A stretch of DNA of 10,964 bases from contig JAPUME010000256.1 of the NCBI GenBank assembly GCA_027294185.1, positions 1 through 10,964 on the forward strand, in the 5' to 3' direction. Position numbers and translations under genes: made by a program. Below the pieces are notes generated by a model. It saw nothing but the letters and a program-made list of their open reading frames with translations, was not told where the DNA came from and did not search any database. This stretch comes from Acidobacteriota bacterium. GTDB lineage: Bacteria > Acidobacteriota > Terriglobia > UBA7540 > JAPUME01. The first letter of the stretch is position 1. Every line of letters starts with the position of its first letter. Shown one piece after another: positions 6,743 to 10,964 of this stretch.

Positions 6743-7509
6743 GGTTGGTAACGGTCCAGCAGGTAGGTTGCGCTGTCGGTCCCCAATTGAATCCCTGTAA
6801 CGACAAGACCGCGACTCAGGTGGCGCAGAAATTCCCGTCGGACCCGCTGTTGGACACCACGGGCACGGCGGGGATGTTCGTTCGCCATCCTCCAGACGTC
6901 CAGCGGCAGCGTGACCTGAGCCTTGCCCGCGTGTACTGCCCTTCTATGGCTCCCTCCGGCCAGGACCTTCTTGACCCGCCCCGAACGCAGGTACCACACC
7001 GCCTCCAGACGGTCGGTCGCAAGGCCCGCCTGGGTGTTGGGGGAAAGCTCCCCGTGGTGATTGGGAATGTACTGGCGGGCAACCGCTCCCAGCCTTTCAA
7101 GATTGAAGAAGGCATTTTTGACCCAAAGAGGGTCAAAGGTCCATTGGATGCGCTCGACGCCCGCCTTCAGAGCCAAACGCCGCTGTTCCAACTTGATCGC
7201 CCTTCCCAGGCCCTGATCCCGGTGCCGGGCGAGAACCCCCAGCGCCAGGGAGTAAAAATAGCGCCCTTCCCGATCCCAGGCGGGCAGCCAGTTGAGGAAT
7301 CCCACCATCCGGTCCTTCGGGTCGAAGGCTCCCAGGACCGCGCCCCCGATCTTGTTCATCACAACGAGGCTGCGCTCAGGGTACGTCTCGTGATCAGTAA
7401 GTCCAAAGACGCGCTTCTGCAGTCTCACGAAAGCCTCAAGTTCCCGGTGAGTCCGGCAGAGTCGTAACGTGCAGGCTATCTTTTTTCCTGGGCTTTTACC
7501 CGGTCCCAT
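6739..7509 (-). CDS. GNAT-superfamily acyltransferase (COG3375-like), possible D-amino acid N-succinyltransferase
   Basis: This is a CoA-dependent N-acyltransferase. The 256-residue protein has the GNAT beta-strand YFYSLALGVLARHRDQGLG, with the R97-x-x-G100-x-G102 pyrophosphate-binding motif, followed by a helix. Next come VERIQWTFDPLWVKNAFFNLERLGA (118-142) and YIPNHHG (147-153), which I recall as characteristic of the COG3375 family of predicted acetyltransferases. About 100 less conserved residues follow. The ATG at 7509 is chosen because GGAGGAG lies 11 nt upstream, inside the 3' end of mazG; the two genes overlap by 34 nt. The stop overlaps the racemase-like gene by 4 nt. In Geobacillus kaustophilus a GNAT N-succinyltransferase paired with N-succinylamino acid racemase converts D- to L-amino acids, and the pairing here suggests the same. 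The acyl donor and acceptor are not visible from sequence. Confidence 0.85.
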   Translation of the reverse strand: MGPGKSPGKKIACTLRLCRTHRELEAFVRLQKRVFGLTDHETYPERSLVVMNKIGGAVLGAFDPKDRMVGFLNWLPAWDREGRYFYSLALGVLARHRDQGLGRAIKLEQRRLALKAGVERIQWTFDPLWVKNAFFNLERLGAVARQYIPNHHGELSPNTQAGLATDRLEAVWYLRSGRVKKVLAGGSHRRAVHAGKAQVTLPLDVWRMANEHPRRARGVQQRVRREFLRHLSRGLVVTGIQLGTDSATYLLDRYQP

Positions 7510-8339
7510 ATGCGGTCGAGCTCCTCCAGGGAACACTCCTGAAGTTTCTTGCCCCGACGCGCCACCTCAGCCTCCAGTAACTGGAAACGGCGCTTGAACT
7601 TGCGATTGGCGGCCCGCAGGGCGCTTTCAGGGTCAAAGTGCAGGAAACGGGCCAGATTCGCCGCGGCAAACAGGAGATCTCCTACCTCTTCCTCGGTTCT
7701 ACGGCGTTCCGGGCCGGGTTCAGGGGGAGAGGTTTCAGGCCTCATACTCTCACCCTCGGAGCCGTTTCGAGGAATCTGTCGTCGAACCTCTTCCAGCTCC
7801 TCCGCCACCTTGTCGAGCAGATCCTCAACTCTCCGCCATTCAAAGCCTGCCTCCGAGGCCCTTGTGCCCATTTCGTAGGCTTCGAGCGTCGAGGGAAGGC
7901 TGGGACTGATTCCTTCGAGTATTGACCCAGGGAAAGGTGCGTTACTCTTTCCCCCTTCCCTCTGTTTTTTCTCGCTCTCCTTGACCGAGAGCCAGCTTTT
8001 AAGCGCCTGCTCGGAATTCTCTGCCCGCACATCACCGAACACGTGCGGGTGACGCCGGACGAGTTTTCGGTGGACGTCTTCGATTACATTCCTGATGTCG
8101 AACCGGCCCTCTTCGGAAGCCAATTGCGAATAGAACACGACCTGAAAAAGGAGGTCGCCCAACTCTTCGCGAAGCTCCGCAAAATCGCGAGCATTGACTG
8201 CATCCACAACCTCGTAGGCTTCCTCGAGCAGCAACGCCTTCACCGAGTCGTAATCCTGCTCACGGTCCCACGGACAACCGTCGGGACCGCGCAACCGCGC
8301 CGCCAATTCCACCAGCCTGGCCAGCTTTTCATCCGGCAT
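7476..8339 (-). CDS. mazG: Nucleoside triphosphate pyrophosphohydrolase MazG
   Basis: MazG hydrolyses (d)NTPs to NMP and pyrophosphate, cleaning the nucleotide pool and, in E. coli, influencing ppGpp levels. The 287-residue protein has the two tandem MazG domains. The first has LRGPDGCPWDREQDYDSVK at 16-34, the Mg-binding LEEAYEVVDA (E39, E40, E43) and REELGDLLFQV (E58, E59, D62). The second has VAEELEEV (178-185) and EEEVGDLLFAAANLARFLH (216-234), and ends with KFKRRFQLLEAEVARRGKKL. Between the halves of the second domain, residues about 188-214 form a proline/glutamate/arginine-rich stretch roughly 15 residues longer than the E. coli equivalent as I recall it. The gene leads a minus-strand series with the GNAT and racemase-like genes. 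The start has only a weak AAGGG element upstream. Confidence 0.95.
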   Translation of the reverse strand: MPDEKLARLVELAARLRGPDGCPWDREQDYDSVKALLLEEAYEVVDAVNARDFAELREELGDLLFQVVFYSQLASEEGRFDIRNVIEDVHRKLVRRHPHVFGDVRAENSEQALKSWLSVKESEKKQREGGKSNAPFPGSILEGISPSLPSTLEAYEMGTRASEAGFEWRRVEDLLDKVAEELEEVRRQIPRNGSEGESMRPETSPPEPGPERRRTEEEVGDLLFAAANLARFLHFDPESALRAANRKFKRRFQLLEAEVARRGKKLQECSLEELDRIWDRVKAQEKR

Positions 8340-8482
8340 GGAATACCCTTGAGCCCACCCACTGGCAAGATTCCAGGAGGGTCCTTACATCGGTCTGGCT
8401 CGGAAGACGGTTACTTCCTGCAGAGGGAAACAGCATCCGCCCCATTGGCAGAGGGACAAGGTTCGATGTTCAATTTTGAGTT

Positions 8483-8545
8483 GTCAACGCTCAACACTCA
8501 ACGGTCAACGGTCAATCGTCAATGGTCAACGGCCAACACTCAACA
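8483..8545. repeat. Degenerate heptanucleotide tandem repeat, nine units
   Basis: Nine consecutive 7-bp units follow the pattern (G/C)TCAA(C/T)(G/A/C): GTCAACG, CTCAACA, CTCAACG, GTCAACG, GTCAATC, GTCAATG, GTCAACG, GCCAACA, CTCAACA. Two more diverged units (GTTCGAT, GTTCAAT) lie just upstream at 8461-8474, one base out of phase. On the minus strand the units read as variants of GTTGAC. Heptanucleotide short tandem repeats are known from cyanobacterial intergenic DNA; the function here is unknown. Confidence 0.9.
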
Positions 8546-8664
8546 CTCGTAATCTTAAACTCTATCAGTCGCGCGGAAACTTTGACAACAACATTTTCTT
8601 CCCCCGAATGTGCCGTTTGCGGCCCAAGGATGACGGGTTTACCTGCAGAAGGAGCGCGCGCTCA

Positions 8665-8693
8665 TTGCCGCACTTGCGAAAAGGTGGTAGACT
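8665..8693 (+). promoter_or_regulatory. Predicted promoter for the DUF1844-MBL-ribF set
   Basis: TTGCCG (8665-8670, 4/6 match to TTGACA) and TAGACT (8688-8693, 4/6 match to TATAAT) are separated by the ideal 17 bp. The start would be near 8700, giving a leader of about 100 nt. The left arm of the inverted repeat at 8682-8690 overlaps the spacer and -10 box, so a bound protein there could block or modulate this promoter. Confidence 0.4.
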
Positions 8694-8735
8694 AATTCTC
8701 CTAAGTTCCCCTAAGGGAATCACTTACTACCACCT
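8682..8735. repeat. 9-bp inverted repeat AGGTGGTAG / CTACCACCT with nested hairpin
   Basis: The perfect arms lie at 8682-8690 and 8727-8735, 36 bp apart. Between them TTCCC-CTAA-GGGAA (8706-8719) forms a five-pair hairpin, and CCTAAG recurs at 8700-8705 and 8710-8715, ten bases apart. The left arm overlaps the predicted -10 box while the right arm is in the leader. This suggests paired operator half-sites more than an mRNA stem, but a longer transcript would allow a large stem. Confidence 0.55.
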
Positions 8736-8802
8736 GCAGTATCCTGAATTTTCCCTTTTGGCGGGGAACCTTTGACCAAGATTGGATAGAGGAAGCCACG
8801 TC

Positions 8803-9243
8803 ATGTCAGAACAAAACGGTGATTCATCCGATTTCAAGGTATTGGACCGTCGCAGTTTTCATTCCGACGGAAGTCGCCGGGAGGAAGAGAGTCCTACTCC
8901 TGAGGCGAAGCCTCCCTCTGAACCCGCTGTCCCAGAGCCTTCCCCTGAGATATCCTCGACCGAGATTCCCCCGGAGAATACTCCCACGGGTCCTGCAAAT
9001 TTTGAGGGGTTGGTGTATTCGCTCAGTACCACGGCGCTGTTTCAACTGGGCGTCATGGAAGGCCCGGGCGGAGAAAACATTCCCGCCGACCTTCCCAATG
9101 CCCGCCGGACCATCGACATACTGAATGTTCTGAAAGAGAAGACTCAGGGCAATCTGACTTCGAAGGAATCGAAGCTCCTCACCGATGTCCTCTATGAGCT
9201 GCAGATGACCTACGTTACGGCAGAAGGCGGTCAGGCCCAGTGA
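8803..9243 (+). CDS. DUF1844 domain-containing protein
   Basis: This is a small conserved protein of unknown function. The 146-residue product has two parts. Residues about 1-68 are polar and rich in Pro, Glu and Ser, so probably disordered. Residues about 69-140 match the DUF1844 pattern: FEGLVYSLSTTALFQLGVM, then PADLPNARRTIDILNVLKEK, then LTSKESKLLTDVLYELQMTYV. No signal peptide or transmembrane helix is obvious, so it should be cytoplasmic. The ATG at 8803 is preceded at seven bases by GAGGAAG (8789-8795), which decides against an in-frame TTG at 8782. It is the first gene of a plus-strand set with a metallo-beta-lactamase-fold hydrolase and ribF. The family assignment rests on recalled sequence pattern; no function is known to me. 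Confidence 0.85.
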   Translation: MSEQNGDSSDFKVLDRRSFHSDGSRREEESPTPEAKPPSEPAVPEPSPEISSTEIPPENTPTGPANFEGLVYSLSTTALFQLGVMEGPGGENIPADLPNARRTIDILNVLKEKTQGNLTSKESKLLTDVLYELQMTYVTAEGGQAQ

Positions 9244-9257
9244 AAAGCTCTAGGGGG

Positions 9258-9281
9258 AAGCGACCCGAAAGCGGGCTTTCT
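9258..9281 (+). terminator. Small hairpin in the DUF1844-MBL gap (possible weak terminator)
   Basis: CCCG-AAAG-CGGG (9264-9275) is a tight four-pair stem with a GNRA-like AAAG loop, flanked by AAG and CTT that could extend it, and followed by CTTTCTG. The T-run is weak. Similar sequences AAAGCTCTAGGGGGAAG (9244-9260) and AAAGCTAGGGAAG (9290-9302) flank it. The second includes the AGGGAAG that probably serves as ribosome binding site for the next gene. Partial attenuation within an operon is as likely as termination. Confidence 0.35.
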
Positions 9282-9313
9282 GATTACCCAAAGCTAGGGA
9301 AGACACACACTCC

Positions 9314-10075
9314 GTGACTTTGACGTTTCTCGGGACAGGCACTTCAACCGGGGTCCCCATGATCGGATGCGATTGCCACGTATGCCGGTCGGCTGACTCC
9401 CGGGACAACCGCACCCGCCCCTCCGTCCTTCTCCGCTACGACAAGCGCGTAGTCTTAATCGATACCACACCCGACTTCCGCGCTCAGGCGCTGCGGGAAG
9501 GCATCGACCGCCTCGATGCCGTCCTGTTTACCCATGCCCATGTAGATCATATCCTGGGGTTGGATGATGTCCGGGTGTTCAATTTTCGCCAGCAGGCTCC
9601 CATTCCCATCTACGCCAATCAGGCCACGCTTGAGGCGATTCAGCGTACTTTCAAATACATCTTTGACGGGTCGCGCTATCACGGCGCAATTCCACAACTG
9701 GTCCCGCACGTAATTGAGGGTCCCGTGGAATTGTTCGGGTGCGAATTTCACCCCATCCCGGTGATGCATGGGGAGCTTGAAGTCTTAGGTTTTAGTTTTG
9801 GTAATGCCGCCTATGTTACTGATTTCAGTGAAATTCCTTCGGCCTCGAAAGAAAAGCTTCGGCGCCTCGACCTGCTGACTCTGGATGCCCTGCGGCACAA
9901 ACCTCACCCCACCCATTCCTCGCTCGAGCAGTCCCTGGCTTTGGTCAAAGAGCTCGAACCCCGGCAAGCCTACTTCACTCACATCGCCCATGATCTGCCG
10001 CACGCCGAGACCAATGCTTCCCTGCCGCCGAACGTGCGCCTGGCCCACGACGGCCTGAGTGTCGAGATCTCATAA
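9314..10075 (+). CDS. PhnP-like metallo-beta-lactamase-fold hydrolase
   Basis: This is a cytoplasmic metal-dependent hydrolase related to PhnP, the cyclic-phosphate phosphodiesterase of the C-P lyase pathway, and to RNase Z-type folds. The 253-residue product starts with the family's TLTFLGTGTSTGVPMIGC (2-19). It then shows C19-x-C21-x-x-C24, matching PhnP's extra structural zinc site with a histidine near the C-terminus (H226 in THIAHDLPH). The dinuclear active site is H74-x-H76-x-D78-H79, with H152, D170 and H223. The GTG at 9314 is used because AGGGAAG lies 11 nt upstream and the conserved first strand begins immediately. The stop overlaps the ribF ATG by one base (TAATG). No other phn genes are near, so a phosphonate role is not supported; the substrate is probably a phosphodiester but is unknown. 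Confidence 0.9.
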   Translation: MTLTFLGTGTSTGVPMIGCDCHVCRSADSRDNRTRPSVLLRYDKRVVLIDTTPDFRAQALREGIDRLDAVLFTHAHVDHILGLDDVRVFNFRQQAPIPIYANQATLEAIQRTFKYIFDGSRYHGAIPQLVPHVIEGPVELFGCEFHPIPVMHGELEVLGFSFGNAAYVTDFSEIPSASKEKLRRLDLLTLDALRHKPHPTHSSLEQSLALVKELEPRQAYFTHIAHDLPHAETNASLPPNVRLAHDGLSVEIS

Positions 10076-10964
10076 TGCGTATCGCAAGAAGTCTGGACGA
10101 GATCGGCATTGTTTCCTCCGCGATGGCCACCCGCACGGTGCTCACCATCGGGAACTTCGACGGTGTGCATCGAGGGCACCAGCGGCTGCTCACTCAACTG
10201 GTCCGTCGCGCCTCGGAGCTGGGAGCAGTTCCGGCGGCCCTCACCTTCGACCCTCATCCGCTCAAGATCGTGGCGCCTCAATTCGCTCCCAAACTGATTC
10301 TCACACTCGACACCAAGGCCCGATGGATGGAAGAGTTAGGGATTGAACTTTTCACGGTTCTCCCCTTCACCGAACAGATGGCACATCTATCGCCGGAAGC
10401 CTTTATCAAGCAGGTTGTGGTCGAGCGCCTCCGCCCCCGGGAGGTTCACGTCGGCCCCAGTTTTCGTTTCGGCCACCGCCAGCGGGGAGACACCGCTCTC
10501 CTCTCCGAGCTCGCCCAACGGTTCGGCTTCGGCGTGGAGATCATGCCGATGCTTGAAATGCGCGGCCACACGGTGAGCAGCACACGGATCCGTGCGCTGG
10601 TCGCATCAGGCCAACTCAGCACGGCGGGCCGCCTGCTGGGACGTCCCTTCCGGCTCCACGGCCCCCTGATTCGCGGACGGGGCATCGGACGCGAGCAGAC
10701 AGTTCCCACCTTGAATCTCGATCCGCAGGAATATCTTCTGCCGAAAGACGGGGTCTATGTCACGCGAACTTACCTCCGGCCCGCACCGCCGGATTCGGGT
10801 CCCGATCATCCCGGTTACGAATCAGTGACCAACGTGGGCCACAGACCTACTTTTGGTGACCACCCGCTTAGCGTCGAGTCTTACCTGCTGGATTTTTCAG
10901 GAGAACAAAAGGCAACCGAAATTGAAACGGAGTTTCTCTACCGCCTGCGCGACGAGATCAAGTT
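10075..10964 (+). CDS. ribF: Bifunctional riboflavin kinase / FAD synthetase (partial, 3' end missing)
   Basis: RibF phosphorylates riboflavin to FMN and adenylates FMN to FAD. Reading from the ATG at 10075 gives 296 residues without a stop before the window edge; the family is usually about 310 residues, so only a short C-terminal piece is missing. The N-terminal nucleotidyltransferase domain has IGNFDGVHRGHQ (25-36), TFDPHP (57-62), GPSFRFGHRQRGD (127-139) and SSTRIR (168-173). The kinase domain has the nucleotide-binding GPLIRGRGIGREQTVPTLNL (196-215, with the PTLN metal site), DGVYVT, NVGHRPTFG (253-261) and VESYLLDF (267-274), with E268 the likely catalytic base. Its start overlaps the hydrolase stop by one base, so it is probably translated by coupling from that gene. 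There is therefore no room for its own FMN riboswitch. Confidence 0.95.
   Translation, partial: MRIARSLDEIGIVSSAMATRTVLTIGNFDGVHRGHQRLLTQLVRRASELGAVPAALTFDPHPLKIVAPQFAPKLILTLDTKARWMEELGIELFTVLPFTEQMAHLSPEAFIKQVVVERLRPREVHVGPSFRFGHRQRGDTALLSELAQRFGFGVEIMPMLEMRGHTVSSTRIRALVASGQLSTAGRLLGRPFRLHGPLIRGRGIGREQTVPTLNLDPQEYLLPKDGVYVTRTYLRPAPPDSGPDHPGYESVTNVGHRPTFGDHPLSVESYLLDFSGEQKATEIETEFLYRLRDEIK

Larger units (their letters stand above)
8340..8802. other. 463-bp non-coding divergent region between mazG and the DUF1844 gene
   Basis: No convincing gene lies here; frames crossing it lack family motifs and run through tandem repeats. It holds a heptanucleotide tandem array (8483-8545), a predicted plus-strand promoter (8665-8693) and a 9-bp inverted repeat with a small hairpin inside it (8682-8735). 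I could not find a clear promoter for mazG on the minus strand. A full TTGACA appears there at 8487-8482, but no -10 match follows at proper spacing. Confidence 0.7.

Noticed and set aside
5843..6751. A 302-codon open frame on the plus strand opposite the racemase-like gene
   Set aside because: It mirrors a confidently identified gene, has no recognisable domain and a proline/glutamine-rich composition typical of antisense frames in GC-rich coding DNA.
6700..7467. A 255-codon plus-strand frame opposite the GNAT gene
   Set aside because: Antisense shadow of a GNAT gene with clear motifs; no Shine-Dalgarno sequence or family pattern.
8461..8550. CRISPR array
   Set aside because: The units are 7 bp and contiguous, with no spacers and no cas genes nearby.
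8043..8552. A 169-codon plus-strand frame running from inside mazG into the heptamer array
   Set aside because: The first part is antisense to mazG and the end is translation of the tandem repeat.
10000..10075. FMN riboswitch upstream of ribF
   Set aside because: The ribF ATG overlaps the stop of the preceding gene, and the upstream sequence is conserved hydrolase coding sequence.

Overview
The window is about 11 kb of compact, GC-rich bacterial chromosome made of housekeeping and metabolic genes. I see no phage, insertion sequence, CRISPR array, rRNA or tRNA. Separate glyQ and glyS genes for a two-subunit glycyl-tRNA synthetase, a DUF1844 protein, and this mix of neighbours would suit an Acidobacteriota-like or related deep-branching Gram-negative lineage. 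That placement is an inference from gene content only.

Layout. Positions 1-2465 (minus strand) hold recO-glyQ-glyS, with a 10-nt overlap and then a 4-nt gap; glyS runs off the left edge. The same gene order is known from Bacillus. A divergent promoter region (2466-2738) with a perfect 14-bp palindrome separates recO from a plus-strand PfkB-family sugar/nucleoside kinase (2739-3725). A rhomboid intramembrane protease (3904-4611) follows, with a promoter so close to its ATG that the mRNA may be leaderless. It converges on a minus-strand set read right to left: mazG (8339-7476), a GNAT acyltransferase overlapping mazG by 34 nt, a MenC/N-succinylamino acid racemase-like enolase-superfamily enzyme overlapping the GNAT gene by 4 nt (ATGA), and, after 72 nt, a ten-helix EamA/DMT transporter. 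Divergent from mazG, across a 463-bp non-coding region with a heptanucleotide tandem repeat and a promoter/inverted-repeat module, lies the plus-strand set DUF1844 protein - PhnP-like metallo-beta-lactamase-fold hydrolase - ribF. The last two overlap by one base, and ribF runs off the right edge.

How the genes work together. recO (recombinational repair) and glyQS (Gly-tRNA charging) look like one transcript. The most interesting unit is the GNAT-racemase pair: it matches the known logic of N-succinyl-amino-acid racemization, in which a GNAT enzyme N-succinylates a D-amino acid and the racemase inverts it before desuccinylation. This suggests a D-amino acid salvage route rather than menaquinone synthesis. 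No deacylase and no other men genes are visible here. The transporter downstream could belong to the same pathway. mazG and ribF are housekeeping functions (NTP-pool cleaning, FMN/FAD synthesis). The roles of the DUF1844 protein and of the PfkB kinase's substrate cannot be read from the sequence.
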